A stretch of DNA of 64,000 nt from Blastopirellula marina (GCF_002967715.1 NZ_PUIA01000017.1:186001-250000); one strand, 5' to 3'. Counted from the stretch's first letter, positions 8,303 through 19,929 are shown. The notes: a model not told the origin generated them from the letters alone. Made by a program: numbers and translations.

Positions 8303-9778
8303 ATGCTGGTCATTCCTGGAAGAAAAGCGAAGGACGTTTGCGATTCCCACTTGGGACCAACTCGCCGCGATCTGCTGCGCGTGGGTGGTTCTGCCATGCT
8401 TGGGCTGTCGCTCGGACAAATGCTGAACCTGCAGTCTGGTCAGGCACTCGCTGCCGAGTCGAGCGCGCACGGCCCGAACTTCGGCAAAGCCAAAAGCATC
8501 ATCCTCGTCTACTTGCAAGGCGGCCCCAGTCACTTGGATTTGTGGGACCCGAAAGACGATGTGCCGGACAATGTAAAAAGCGTGTTCAAACGTATCGGCA
8601 GCAAAGTGCCTGGCATGGACCTGACCGAGAACATGCCCAAGCTTGCCCAAGAGACCGACAAGCTGACGCTTATCCGCTCGATGAGCTACACCCCGGTTGG
8701 CCTGTTCAATCACACAGCGGCCATCTACCAGATGCACACCGGCTACACGGCCGACAAAGTCAGCCCGAGTGGACAGTTAGAACCGCCCACCCCGAAAGAC
8801 TTCCCGAATTTCGGCTGTAACATCATCAAGTTTAAGCCGCCGGAAGTTCCAATGCTTCCCTTCGTGATGATGCCGCGTCCGCTGCAGGAAAGCAACGTCG
8901 TCAACAAGTCAGGCACAGCCGGCTTCCTGGGACGTGCTTACGATCCGTATTATCTCTTCCCCTCGGGAGATGATATGGACATGAACAAGATGGACCGCAT
9001 CAACGTCGACGACCTGAAGCTGCGTCCCGAAATAACCAGTACGCGTCTGGGACGCCGCGCCCGCCTGCGAGACATGATCAATGCCGGCATGCCAGCCCTC
9101 GACAAAGCAGTCGAATCGTACGACCTGGACAAATACTACGAGACGGCCCTGAACCTGATATCCAGCGGCCGGGCTCGTGACGCGTTCGATCTTTCCAAAG
9201 AAACCGACAAAACGCGCGATCGCTACGGCCGCAACACGTTTGGCCAAAGCTTGCTGCTGGCCAGACGCCTGGTTGAAGCTGGTACCCGCGTCGTGGAAGT
9301 GATCTGGCCGAAAGTCGCCAACAGCGACAATCACAGCTGGGATCATCACGTCGACTTGAGCAATCGCATGAAGAACAAGTCGGCACCGATGCTCGACGCA
9401 GGCCTCTCTTCCTTGATTGCCGACCTGGACGACCGTGGCATGCTGGACGAAACCCTGGTGGTTGCCGTCGGTGAGTTCGGTCGAAGCCCTCAGCGCGGCG
9501 TAAGCACCTCAGGCAACAACAACAGCGCCGATGGCCGAGACCACTGGCCTTACTGCTATACCGCTTGCCTTGCCGGTGCCGGGATCGGTCGAGGTAAGGT
9601 CTACGGTGAATCGGACGATACTGCTTCCGCACCTAAGAACGATCCGGTTCATCCGACTGAGCTGTTGGCCACGATGTATCATGCGATCGGCATCGATCCC
9701 CAAACGATCGTTTACAACCATTTGAATCAGCCCCGCGAGCTAGTGAAGGCCGAAGCCGTTACGGCACTCTTCGGCTAG
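8303..9778 (+). CDS. DUF1501 domain protein with Tat signal
   Basis: The 491-residue protein starts after an AAGGAG ribosome site. The N-terminus has a twin-arginine signal ([19 protein letters not shown]) ending near QALAAES, so it is exported folded. [12 protein letters not shown] and the late GEFGRSPQ and DHWPYC regions are typical of the DUF1501 family, which is related to the alkaline phosphatase/sulfatase superfamily and hugely expanded in planctomycetes. These genes usually sit beside DUF1549/DUF1553 (PSCyt) genes; none is present here. Its substrate is unknown. It is followed by a bidirectional terminator. Confidence 0.9.
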   Translation: MLVIPGRKAKDVCDSHLGPTRRDLLRVGGSAMLGLSLGQMLNLQSGQALAAESSAHGPNFGKAKSIILVYLQGGPSHLDLWDPKDDVPDNVKSVFKRIGSKVPGMDLTENMPKLAQETDKLTLIRSMSYTPVGLFNHTAAIYQMHTGYTADKVSPSGQLEPPTPKDFPNFGCNIIKFKPPEVPMLPFVMMPRPLQESNVVNKSGTAGFLGRAYDPYYLFPSGDDMDMNKMDRINVDDLKLRPEITSTRLGRRARLRDMINAGMPALDKAVESYDLDKYYETALNLISSGRARDAFDLSKETDKTRDRYGRNTFGQSLLLARRLVEAGTRVVEVIWPKVANSDNHSWDHHVDLSNRMKNKSAPMLDAGLSSLIADLDDRGMLDETLVVAVGEFGRSPQRGVSTSGNNNSADGRDHWPYCYTACLAGAGIGRGKVYGESDDTASAPKNDPVHPTELLATMYHAIGIDPQTIVYNHLNQPRELVKAEAVTALFG

Positions 9779-9829
9779 AGCGAACTCCACCCCACTCTTT
9801 TCTTCGTTCCCCCCTTTAGCTTTTCATGA

Positions 9830-9870
9830 AACGGCCTCGGTGATACCCATCCCACCGAGGCCGTTTTTTT
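9830..9870. terminator. Intrinsic terminator after DUF1501 gene
   Basis: AACGGCCTCGGTG pairs with CACCGAGGCCGTT (13 bp) and is followed by a run of seven T on the plus strand. Confidence 0.9.
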
Positions 9871-9890
9871 ATTGGCACCCCCATAAAATA

Positions 9891-9925
9891 AACGCGTCCC
9901 GCCACTTTAGGCAGCGGAACGCGTT
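9891..9925 (-). terminator. Intrinsic terminator after katG
   Basis: On the minus strand AACGCGTTCCGC pairs with GCGGGACGCGTT (one mismatch) and is followed by TATTTTAT. It lies 31 bases past the katG stop. Confidence 0.7.
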
Positions 9926-9956
9926 ACGGGGGAAACCCATTTCAACCTGAAAGCGA

Positions 9957-12401
<2,445 letters not shown>

Positions 12402-12427
12402 TCAACTTCACTAGATTCTGCCGTATG

Positions 12428-12455
12428 GAGAGTAATTCATCCAATGAATTCTCTC
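12428..12455. promoter_or_regulatory. Palindromic operator candidate upstream of katG
   Basis: AATTCAT-CCA-ATGAATT is a perfect 7-3-7 inverted repeat, extended outward by GAGAG/CTCTC with one extra T on the left. It lies 84-111 bases upstream of the katG ATG. The size and AT-rich core resemble operators of peroxide or metal regulators (PerR/Fur type), but no consensus match is claimed. Confidence 0.4.
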
Positions 12456-12556
12456 TATGGCTACCATGCACAAAACGCATAGACAACTTCTGACACCCTA
12501 CCTGGGAATCTAGAGCCGAAATGGTCGGGTCACAACAATTTTCCGGATTGGAGGAG

Positions 12557-12577
12557 CGAGAATACGACAAATTCTCG
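12557..12577. promoter_or_regulatory. Second inverted repeat between katG and the divergent gene
   Basis: CGAGAAT and ATTCTCG form a perfect 7-bp inverted repeat with a 7-base centre. It lies about 213 bases from katG and 280 from the divergent gene; its target is unclear. Confidence 0.25.
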
Positions 12578-12856
12578 TAGATACTCAGGGGAATGAGAGT
12601 CGCCCCTAACAGCCGTTAGCGTGCTCATATCCCCTAAACACAGAAAAGTTGCCCCTCCCGCTCGACTCGCGTCGACACTTGCCCGATAGATGACTGTGGC
12701 ACGAACTGCGCCAATTGTTATCTTGATCGCTAGAGGCGCATTCGAAACGTTTGTTCGAGTGCGTCATGAAACACGCGTGGCGAAATGTCGGCGTGCGACA
12801 GGTAACACGCCGCGTAGTTCTTTCAACCAATTCAACGTTTACCGAGCGGAAGTCGC

Positions 12857-14296
12857 ATGCTCCAAAATTCATCCGGAAAGCCCCTGGATACTCACCAGAA
12901 GGCGCTCAGCATCAACTTGGACAATCGCCGATACGGCACGTTTGCCGAGATTGGTGCCGGACAGGAAGTTGTCCGTTGGTTCTTCCGCGTTGGGGGTGCA
13001 GCCGGAACGATCGCCAAAAGCATGTCGGCCTACGACATGCAGGTCAGCGACGCGATCTACGGGCGTGCGAAACGCTACGTCTGCCGCGAACGCCTGCAAG
13101 CGATGCTTGATCAAGAGCATGCGTTGAACCTGGAACGCTTGACCGATATGCGAGGTGAGACGAGCACTTTCTTCGCGTTCGCCGATACGGTGAAGGCCCG
13201 CGGCTACAAAGGGGGCTCGGAATGCCACGGCTGGATGGGCATCAAGTTCCAAGCCCACCCCCGCGATGACGACAGCCAGATCATCATCCACGTCCGCATG
13301 CTGGACAACGAGATGGCCTTGCAACAGGAAGCGCTGGGCATCGTGGGCGTGAACCTGGTCTATGCCGCGTTCAACTACCATCACGAACCGGAACTGCTGG
13401 TCGATTCGCTGCTGGATGGTCTTTCGACCTCGCGTATCGAGATCGACATGATTGAGTTCTCCGGAATCGCGTTCCGCCGAGTCGACAACCGTCTGATGAG
13501 CCTGAAGCTGGTCGAACTGGGGCTCAGCGGCGCAGCCATGTTCGCAGCCAACGGCGAAGTGCTGCAGCCATCCGAGTTCCTCTATAAGAAACCAATCCTG
13601 GTCGAGCGAGGTAGCTTCCGTCCGGTTTGCAACGTCAACCTGGACATGCTCAACTGCGCCCACGAGAAGTTCTCGCAGCTTCCCGACGTCAAAGGGAAAG
13701 AGGTGGCTCAGATCATGGAGATCACCATGCGGAACCTGAAGGCTGAAGGTGAGATCGACCGCCGCGACTTCCTGGCACGTGCCGACATTATGGCGGCTTG
13801 CGGTATGAACGTGCTGATTTCCGATTACTTCGAGTACTATCGCCTGGGTGCTTATCTGGCCCGCTGCACGAACGAGCATATCGGCGTGGTGATGGGAGCA
13901 GCGAGCCTGCGCGAACTGTTTGACGAAAAGTACTACACGACGCTCGATGGCGGCATTCTGGAATCGTTCGGACGACTGTTCAAGAACGATCTGAAGATCT
14001 ATTGCTATCCGCTGAGAGATCGCGACTCCGACGAGCTTTTGACCTGCGAAACACTAAACATCAAGCCGGAACTTCAGAAGCTGTACCGCTACCTGCTTGA
14101 GCGGGACGGGATCAGCGATCTCGACAATTACAATCCCGATTGCCTGGGTATCTTCTCTCGCGACGTGCTCAAAAAGATCGGCGAATGCGATTCGTCGTGG
14201 GAAGCGATGGTGCCGGCATCGGTGGCCAAGGTGATCAAGGAACGGAAGTTCTTCGACTACCAATGTCCCGACGACGATTCGTGTGCGGTTTCGTAA
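12857..14296 (+). CDS. Widespread uncharacterised protein (often mislabelled nicotinate-nucleotide adenylyltransferase or TonB receptor)
   Basis: The 479-residue soluble protein shows the opening of a well-conserved family: INLDNRRYGTFAEIGAGQEV, FFRVGGAAGTIAKSMSAYDM and SDAIYG. Related proteins occur in proteobacteria and Bacteroidetes. From memory they carry automatic names such as nicotinate-nucleotide adenylyltransferase or TonB-dependent receptor. Neither fits: I see no HxGH nucleotidyltransferase motif, no signal peptide and no outer-membrane barrel features. The C-terminus ends in acidic and Cys residues (YQCPDDDSC). The gene is monocistronic with a strong terminator. No function is assigned. 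Confidence 0.75.
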   Translation: MLQNSSGKPLDTHQKALSINLDNRRYGTFAEIGAGQEVVRWFFRVGGAAGTIAKSMSAYDMQVSDAIYGRAKRYVCRERLQAMLDQEHALNLERLTDMRGETSTFFAFADTVKARGYKGGSECHGWMGIKFQAHPRDDDSQIIIHVRMLDNEMALQQEALGIVGVNLVYAAFNYHHEPELLVDSLLDGLSTSRIEIDMIEFSGIAFRRVDNRLMSLKLVELGLSGAAMFAANGEVLQPSEFLYKKPILVERGSFRPVCNVNLDMLNCAHEKFSQLPDVKGKEVAQIMEITMRNLKAEGEIDRRDFLARADIMAACGMNVLISDYFEYYRLGAYLARCTNEHIGVVMGAASLRELFDEKYYTTLDGGILESFGRLFKNDLKIYCYPLRDRDSDELLTCETLNIKPELQKLYRYLLERDGISDLDNYNPDCLGIFSRDVLKKIGECDSSWEAMVPASVAKVIKERKFFDYQCPDDDSCAVS

Positions 14297-14320
14297 CCGT
14301 CATCCGCACAACCGAGATAC

Positions 14321-14355
14321 AAAAAAAGCTCCTTGCCAATGCAAGGAGCTTTTTT
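14321..14355. terminator. Bidirectional intrinsic terminator
   Basis: AAAAAAAGCTCCTTGC, loop CAAT, GCAAGGAGCTTTTTT. It separates the convergent 479-aa gene and the LamG-like gene. Confidence 0.9.
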
Positions 14356-14380
14356 GCGCTAGTCGATCATCCAGCCAGGC

Positions 14381-15055
14381 TTACTTGGCCGAGGCTTCCC
14401 AGATGGCAACGTTGCGGAACAGGGCTCCTTCGCCGCGAGCCACGAAGCCAATGCGGCCCTTGTGTTCCAGGAAGCGTTCGTGAGACGCTTCGATTTCCTG
14501 GCCATCGAGCGTTGCCCGCATGCGATCGCCGCACACTTCGATGGTGATCTTGTGCCACTTCTCGGGGTCGGTGTCCTGCTTGATGCGTTTCAGTTCTTCA
14601 CGGCGGGTTTCCTTCGAGATGCCGCTCATCTTCTGAATCCAAAACGCATCAGGCTTGATCATTACGCGGCCCTGGTGCAGATTCGGCTGATTGGTATCGC
14701 GAAAGACGAAAGCAACCTGTGGCGACTGGTTCATCTTGAACTCGGCCGTTAGGACAAAGTCACCCATGTCGGTCACGTACTCGCAAACGGCTTCGTGGCC
14801 GTTGGGACGCTGCTCGCTGGGTGCTTCCTGAATGGCGTAAGCAGCGCCGTCGATGGTCTTCCAATCACCCAGCCCATCGCGCCACTGGCCGGCCTCGACC
14901 TTTCCTTTGGCCACCATGACATCCGGCTTGTCGAACTTCTCGAACGCGACCAACTTGCCGACCTTACAGATCTTGGTTTCCGGAGCAACCGGTGCCTCGG
15001 CCAGTACCGTGCGAGCAAAACCAACGACAGCCAAGAGAACTAGAAGACGTTTCAC
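14381..15055 (-). CDS. Secreted DUF1080-like / 3-keto-disaccharide hydrolase-type (LamG-fold) protein
   Basis: The 224-residue protein has a signal peptide (RLLVLLAVVGFARTVLAEA) and a concanavalin-like beta-sandwich pattern: DFVLTAEFKMN, VAFVFRD, GRVMIK, WHKITIEVCGDRMRATLDGQEI and GRIGFVARGEGALFRNVAIWE. The last two stretches are typical of the DUF1080 family, which is common in planctomycetes and linked to carbohydrate binding or hydrolysis. The start codon is GTG with only a weak ribosome site. It is a single-gene unit. Confidence 0.75.
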   Translation of the reverse strand: MKRLLVLLAVVGFARTVLAEAPVAPETKICKVGKLVAFEKFDKPDVMVAKGKVEAGQWRDGLGDWKTIDGAAYAIQEAPSEQRPNGHEAVCEYVTDMGDFVLTAEFKMNQSPQVAFVFRDTNQPNLHQGRVMIKPDAFWIQKMSGISKETRREELKRIKQDTDPEKWHKITIEVCGDRMRATLDGQEIEASHERFLEHKGRIGFVARGEGALFRNVAIWEASAK

Positions 15056-15195
15056 GGGGTGGGACTACCTATACAGGGATCGGAGAAAAGGCGGCCGCGA
15101 AATTCAACCGCCTTGAATGGGTAACTTTAGAATAGCACAAGCGATAGCCGTTTGCTCTAGTAGCATGCCCATAGAATTCCTGAGTTAGGCGGACC

Positions 15196-16614
15196 CTAGT
15201 TTTGCTTCTCTTTCTCTCGTTGTTCGGCCTGGTGCTTCTGCCGGATGTCTTCCCAGTACTTCTTTGCTTCCCTTGCCCGTCTCAGGTCTTCCTGGACCTC
15301 GTCTTCGTTCCCCAATCTAGCCCAAATGACTGCCCGCAGCATGAATCCCTGCTGGTCATGCTTGCCATGCTTTAGGTAGGTGTTAATGTCCTGCATGGCC
15401 TTGTCATATTTCCCCATGACAATGAACATGCGAGCCCGCTCTTCAAAGCAACTGTTGTCCCTGGGATTGTCATCCATCATGTCTTCGTAAACGGCGTTTG
15501 CTTCTTCATACCGTTTGGCATGCGCAAGGCCCCTAGCCAATTGACGCTTGTAGTAACTTGGATACTTGGCAAGTTCCGCAGCCTTACCGAAATCCTTTAG
15601 GGCGTTATCATGCTTTTCAAGCTCAAGGTAGGCCGTGGCTCGGTCACCATAGAACACTGACTGAATTTCTTGGTCGTACTTATTTAGCTCGATAGCCTTG
15701 GAATACGCCTCGATGGCTTCCTCAAAACGCTTGCTATTGACCAGGTATCGAGCAAGATTGCCATGTGTCGCGTAGTTGTCACCGTCGATATCAATGTTGT
15801 GTCGATAGTCGGCAATCGCTTTATCAACTTGATTGGTTTCGCGATATATTTCAGCACGCAATCCAACGAACTTCGAGGCTTTCGGCCTCTGCTCGATCAA
15901 CTCATTGATATCCGCTAGAGCGAGATCATACTTTTTCTGTTGTTTGTACGACTTGGCTCGGTAGTACTTGGCGCATGGGTCGTCCGGAATTCGCTCGAGA
16001 ATCGCAGTTGCTTGATCAACAGCATCCGCGTACCTTTCCAAATTCAAATAAGTAATGATCAAGGTTCGTCTCGGCTCAATCAGTTCAGGCTTTAACTGGA
16101 CTGCTTTAGCGAAGTCGACAGCTGCTTCGGCGATCAACTCTCGGTCAATGCCATAGATTGCTTTGATTTGCGATGGCCGATCATGGATAAGGCGTCCCCG
16201 CCCCACGTAAGCTTCTGCCAACTTCGGATCCAATTGAATGGCCGATGTAAAATCCTTGATAGCCTTCTTGTTCTCGCGCTGCTCGACATAGAATTTGCCC
16301 CGTTCGAAATACCGGATCGCACTTTTATCAAGCTCGATCAAGGCAGTCAGATCGACCTCTATCAGGTCAACATTCTCCAACTCCCGATTCAATTCCAGCC
16401 GTCGATCTCGCAAAGCATAATTCTTTGGCTCTAGCTTGATGGCGTCGTCGTAGTCGACCACGGCCCAGTGCTTCTGATCCAGCAGCACGTGTAACTCGGC
16501 CCGCTCAGCGAAGCGTTCAGCCGTTTTCCCTTCGGTCGCGATTTTTTTGGTCAGATCGACGATCTTAGCTTTGATGCGAGCCTGCCGCATCTCGGTTCGA
16601 TCAATCTTGGGCAA
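15196..16614 (-). CDS. TPR-repeat protein, probably truncated at the N-terminus by an in-frame stop
   Basis: Up to 472 residues composed of about eleven 34-residue tetratricopeptide repeats (for example AEAYVGRGRLI, CAKYYRAKSYKQQKKYDLALADI, NYATHGNLARYLVNSKRFEEAIEAYSKAI). TPR proteins are protein-interaction scaffolds. The only starts in this frame are a TTG at 16614 and an ATG at 16590, neither with a good ribosome site. Directly upstream in the same frame a signal-peptide sequence is separated from it by one TAG (16654-16656). The intact ancestor was probably exported; the present product, if made, would be cytosolic. A sequencing error at the TAG is possible. Confidence 0.7.
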   Translation of the reverse strand: MPKIDRTEMRQARIKAKIVDLTKKIATEGKTAERFAERAELHVLLDQKHWAVVDYDDAIKLEPKNYALRDRRLELNRELENVDLIEVDLTALIELDKSAIRYFERGKFYVEQRENKKAIKDFTSAIQLDPKLAEAYVGRGRLIHDRPSQIKAIYGIDRELIAEAAVDFAKAVQLKPELIEPRRTLIITYLNLERYADAVDQATAILERIPDDPCAKYYRAKSYKQQKKYDLALADINELIEQRPKASKFVGLRAEIYRETNQVDKAIADYRHNIDIDGDNYATHGNLARYLVNSKRFEEAIEAYSKAIELNKYDQEIQSVFYGDRATAYLELEKHDNALKDFGKAAELAKYPSYYKRQLARGLAHAKRYEEANAVYEDMMDDNPRDNSCFEERARMFIVMGKYDKAMQDINTYLKHGKHDQQGFMLRAVIWARLGNEDEVQEDLRRAREAKKYWEDIRQKHQAEQREKEKQN

Positions 16615-16653
16615 ATCCAGACTACTGCGATCAGGAAGAAAGGCAACTCGGTC

Positions 16654-16773
16654 CTAAGCCTGTGGCTCAATTTCGTCGAGACATGCATGTAGGGTGCCGG
16701 AAGCGAACGGCAGCAAAACAAGGGAAAAGACTAGCAAGCACGAATAAACAGGATTGAACGAGGAAGAACTCAA
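16654..16773 (-). pseudogene. Severed signal-peptide segment of the TPR gene
   Basis: A TTG start 7 bases after GGAG opens a 39-codon frame. It contains the hydrophobic run CLLVFSLVLLPFASG, a cleavage-like or lipobox-like TLHAC, and ends at TAG. The frame after the TAG continues without interruption into the TPR protein. This is the expected N-terminus of that protein. Confidence 0.55.
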
Positions 16774-16903
16774 TGATTTGCTCCGAGTCAGCAAAGGCTA
16801 CCAAGTGGGTAAAGTTTGCATCCTAAGAGTAACATTTCTGACACGGGCTTCCAAAGTCCTTTTTCGCAACCTTCTGTCCCGCCTGAGTCGCGGGGTGGGG
16901 CCA

Positions 16904-17641
16904 CTACTCTTCTTCAGCCGGCTTCTCTGCCGATTCTTCCGCAGCAGGGGCCTCCTCAGAAGCAGGTGCTTCTTCTGGCTTTGCTTCTTCCGACTCGCTC
17001 GGCTCTTCTTTCACTTCCGACTGCTCGGAGGCTTCCACCTTCAGATCCGCAGCAAACCGATAAAGCCCTGGCAGGAACTTTTCTTTGTCGACGCTGTAAG
17101 TCAACAGCTCGATCGAGTACCGCTTGCCCGAGCGAACCGTTTCCAGGAAGACACCACTGGCCGCAAGACTGCGGAACTTCATGGCTTTCTCGTAACGGAC
17201 GAACCAGGCATTGCCGATGTTGACCACCGTCATGGCCGCGTCTTTGTCGGCACCGACTTCTTCGGTAATCTTGCTAACCAACTGCTTGGCAGATTCGGCC
17301 GAAGTGGTTTCTGGCAGACCACCAGCATCCGACTCGCGCAGCACGAGCCGGGGAATGCCCCCTTTGTCTTCGTAGTAGGCCGCAAAGAGATAATCGTTGG
17401 ATCGCGGCAGGAACTTCCAGCCCTCTGGCATATTCGATTGAACACGCCCACCGTCCAGCGGAGGAGTTGCCTCACCAGCCGGAGCGAGCGATACCTTCGC
17501 TGGCTTGGCCGTGCCTGCAGCCGGCTGAGGGGAAGTAGCGCTGCCACCTCCAGCCGCAGGAGCCGGAGCGGGCTCGCTGGTGCATCCCAGCGCCGCAAGT
17601 AGAAGTACGGCGCAACTTACTAGACTCATTCGCAGCATCAT
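16904..17641 (-). CDS. Lipoprotein of unknown function with acidic C-terminal tail
   Basis: About 245 residues. The signal peptide ends in a lipobox (LLLAALGCTSE), so the mature protein should be lipid-anchored. A Pro/Ala/Gly linker is followed by a folded region (VQSNMPEGWKFLPRSNDYLFAAYYEDKG to about YRFAADLKVEA). The tail is almost only Glu, Ala, Pro and Ser. The folded part is of the kind seen in planctomycete hypothetical lipoproteins; I cannot name the family. The first of two adjacent ATG codons, 8 bases after GGGAG, was taken as the start. Confidence 0.7.
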   Translation of the reverse strand: MMLRMSLVSCAVLLLAALGCTSEPAPAPAAGGGSATSPQPAAGTAKPAKVSLAPAGEATPPLDGGRVQSNMPEGWKFLPRSNDYLFAAYYEDKGGIPRLVLRESDAGGLPETTSAESAKQLVSKITEEVGADKDAAMTVVNIGNAWFVRYEKAMKFRSLAASGVFLETVRSGKRYSIELLTYSVDKEKFLPGLYRFAADLKVEASEQSEVKEEPSESEEAKPEEAPASEEAPAAEESAEKPAEEE

Positions 17642-17734
17642 CGTGGGGACTCCCGCACTCAAACAGGTGAGTTGTTGGTACTAGGAAGAGGCAACTACGA
17701 AAACGGCACCCAGGGTTGGGGTGTAGCGGGGCCG

Positions 17735-18043
17735 TTACTCGATCGTTTCTTCGATCGTTTCCTTGACCTTCTGAACGAAGTGCGGCGGCTTACCGGACTT
17801 GCTCAGATCGGCAGCTTTGGCTTCGGCCTCTTCCTTCTGATCGAATTCGTAAAGTGCGACCCGCTTCATCGACTGATTGAAAACCCCCCAGAACATCTTC
17901 ATCCGGACTTCAGTGGTTTTCTTACTGCGGGACTTGCGCTTTGCCTTTTTCTTCTTGGGTGCTCCTTCGTCCTGAGCTTCGGCGGCTTCTGCAGCCTCCA
18001 CTTGAGCGCGCAACTCTTTACGATTAGCGACTTTTCGAGCCAT
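17735..18043 (-). CDS. Small basic protein of unknown function
   Basis: 102 residues. The N-terminal half is charged with a Lys/Arg block (KKKKAKRKSRSKK) that could bind nucleic acid. The second half (MFWGVFNQSMKRVALYEFDQKEEAEAKAADL, then KPPHFVQKVKE) looks like a folded alpha/beta domain. The start at 18043 gives MARKVANRKE; a longer frame upstream lacks support. I do not recognise it. It is divergent from rlmN. Confidence 0.6.
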   Translation of the reverse strand: MARKVANRKELRAQVEAAEAAEAQDEGAPKKKKAKRKSRSKKTTEVRMKMFWGVFNQSMKRVALYEFDQKEEAEAKAADLSKSGKPPHFVQKVKETIEETIE

Positions 18044-18237
18044 AGTGCAATCTTGCCGTTGTGGGAAGTTGACCAATTACTTGCGAAGGCGAGAATCTAA
18101 TAAAAGACGAGTTCCCTAGTGGGCCTACCCTCGCAATGGGTTGAATTTAGCTAATATAACGGATTCCGTTGCCAATCACCATGGGCAGACCGTTTTCCCT
18201 CGAAATAGCCATAGGGTCTCTTAGGCAGACCTTACTC

Positions 18238-19299
18238 ATGATCGATCTTGTAGAGCAAATCGTCCGTCATCAACTGGAAGAGACCGTCAAAGAACTGGGG
18301 CAACCCAAATTCCGGGCCAAACAACTGCGCGAGTGGATCGTGCAGAAACGGGTCGATTCCTTCGAAGAAATGACCAACCTGCCCAAGGCCTTTCGCGAGA
18401 AGCTGGCCGAGTCTTGCCGGATTTGGACAACCACCATCGCCAAGCACACCACAGCTGATGACGGCACCGAGAAGCTGTTGGTCCAGTTGCACGACGGCGG
18501 CCGCATCGAGTGCGTGCTGCTACGGGATGGGGACCGACGGACGATCTGTATCAGCTCGCAGGTTGGCTGCGCGATGGGCTGCGTCTTCTGTGCTTCGGGC
18601 CTGGATGGGGTCGAACGCAATCTAACCGCCGGCGAGATCGCTGAGCAGATGCTGCGGCTGCAGATGCTTCTGCCTGAAGGGGAACGCTTAAGTCACATCG
18701 TAGTGATGGGCATGGGAGAACCACTCGCGAATATCGATCGGCTGCTGCCGGCGCTCGACCTGGCATCGTCGGAAGATGGTCTGGGCATCAGTGCTCGGCG
18801 AATCACCATCAGCACGGTTGGCCTCCCACCGGCGATCGACAAGCTCTCGAAGCTCGACACGCGGTATCACCTGGCCGTATCACTACACGCCCCCAACGAC
18901 GAGTTGCGGACCCAGATTGTGCCGGTCAATAAGACCATCGGCATTCAAAAGATTCTTGACGCGGCCGATCACTACTTCGAGGTCAGCGGGCGACGACTGA
19001 CCTTTGAATACGTGCTGCTTTCCGAGCTGAACGACCGCCCAGAGCACGCCCAGCAATTGGCCAAGCTCCTCAAGGGTCGCCCTGCCCTGTTGAACGTGAT
19101 TCCCTACAACCCAGTGCCTGGCCTGCCGTACGAAACGCCCACGGTCCAAGCCCAGCAGCGCTTTCGCGAGATCCTGGAAAGCCACGGGATTACCGTGAAG
19201 TTCCGGCATCGCAAAGGAGACAAGATTAACGCAGCGTGCGGGCAGTTGCGACGACTCTCGAAAGAGAATCTTGTGCCACTGGAAGGGATGTCATCCTAA
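18238..19299 (+). CDS. rlmN: 23S rRNA (adenine2503-C2)-methyltransferase RlmN
   Basis: The radical SAM enzyme methylates A2503 of 23S rRNA, and in some bacteria A37 of certain tRNAs. The cluster motif CAMGCVFC is present, preceded by TICISSQVG. MGMGEPLAN and the late GDKINAACGQL, which carries the mechanistic Cys, are typical. With the ATG at 18238 the protein is 353 residues, normal for RlmN. A TTG at 18169 would add 23 residues unlike the family. The gene end overlaps the convergent next gene by 4 bases. Confidence 0.95.
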   Translation: MIDLVEQIVRHQLEETVKELGQPKFRAKQLREWIVQKRVDSFEEMTNLPKAFREKLAESCRIWTTTIAKHTTADDGTEKLLVQLHDGGRIECVLLRDGDRRTICISSQVGCAMGCVFCASGLDGVERNLTAGEIAEQMLRLQMLLPEGERLSHIVVMGMGEPLANIDRLLPALDLASSEDGLGISARRITISTVGLPPAIDKLSKLDTRYHLAVSLHAPNDELRTQIVPVNKTIGIQKILDAADHYFEVSGRRLTFEYVLLSELNDRPEHAQQLAKLLKGRPALLNVIPYNPVPGLPYETPTVQAQQRFREILESHGITVKFRHRKGDKINAACGQLRRLSKENLVPLEGMSS

Positions 19300-19811
19300 C
19301 GCTCGGAATCAAATTGCTGTACCAGTTCAGCGATTTCCGAGACCACAGCCTTGTCGATATCCGAAGGATAAAAGAGACGCACGATCAGATGGGCACCGAC
19401 ATCTTTACGGTTGGGAGCCATCATCAACACTTTGAAATAGTGTCGATCAAACGTCTGCGGCACCACGGCCATCCCCACATAAGGCCCTTCGTGAATTTCT
19501 GCCGTGCAGAGAATCCCCTTGCGATCAGGCCCAAGCATCTCAGATGCTTCTTGCCACTGGCCAGTCAGCGTGGGCAAGTGAACCATGAATTTTCGAGTCT
19601 TGTAAGACCACTCAAGTGACTTGCTCGAAGCCTTCGGTCGCTCGAGCCTGGCATCTGGGTAGTACTTCCCGATGACGCCCCCCAGGTTCTCCGAGAATGC
19701 TTGAAAGGGAGGATCGTCCCACGTGAGTTTCTCATCAGCGCGACCTTGGGAAACCAACACGAGGACGAGAAGCAGACCAGGCGTAAGCCAAGACAAGACA
19801 TCGTATGACAT
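19296..19811 (-). CDS. Exported protein of unknown function
   Basis: 171 residues with a signal peptide (WLTPGLLLVLVLVSQGRADE). The mature part has alternating strands (SYKTRKFMVHLPTLTG, MAVVPQTFDRHYFKVLMMAPN, AHLIVRLFYPSD) and ends in a helix. I do not recognise the family. The start at 19811 places the basic/hydrophobic signal at the N-terminus; an upstream start would add a charged stretch. It overlaps the rlmN stop by 4 bases. Confidence 0.6.
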   Translation of the reverse strand: MSYDVLSWLTPGLLLVLVLVSQGRADEKLTWDDPPFQAFSENLGGVIGKYYPDARLERPKASSKSLEWSYKTRKFMVHLPTLTGQWQEASEMLGPDRKGILCTAEIHEGPYVGMAVVPQTFDRHYFKVLMMAPNRKDVGAHLIVRLFYPSDIDKAVVSEIAELVQQFDSER

Positions 19812-19895
19812 AGCGAACCTAACGAGAGCTCGTGATTCAACCAGGAAACCGTTCGCCCTTATTTTGCACTGCGATTCCTTCAATTGCCAAGAAAC

Positions 19896-19929
19896 AAAAA
19901 AACGCCCCGCTTAGTCAGCGGAGCGTTTT
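19896..19929 (-). terminator. Intrinsic terminator
   Basis: On the minus strand AAAACGCTCCGC-TGACTAA-GCGGGGCGTTTTTTT forms a hairpin with a run of seven T. It can end the candidate small RNA; the plus-strand T run is shorter. Confidence 0.75.

Noticed and set aside
12869-13879. A 336-codon minus-strand frame opposite the 479-aa gene
   Set aside because: The plus-strand protein is conserved; the antisense one is rich in His, Arg and Val without domain motifs.
12857-14296. Naming this gene as nicotinate-nucleotide adenylyltransferase or TonB-dependent receptor
   Set aside because: No HxGH nucleotidyltransferase motif, no signal peptide and no outer-membrane barrel pattern could be seen, so the automatic names are not supported.
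16654-16656. TAG read through as an amino acid (pyrrolysine or suppressor) in the TPR gene
   Set aside because: Nothing in the window suggests a TAG-decoding system, and many genes elsewhere rely on normal stops. A nonsense mutation or sequencing error is simpler.
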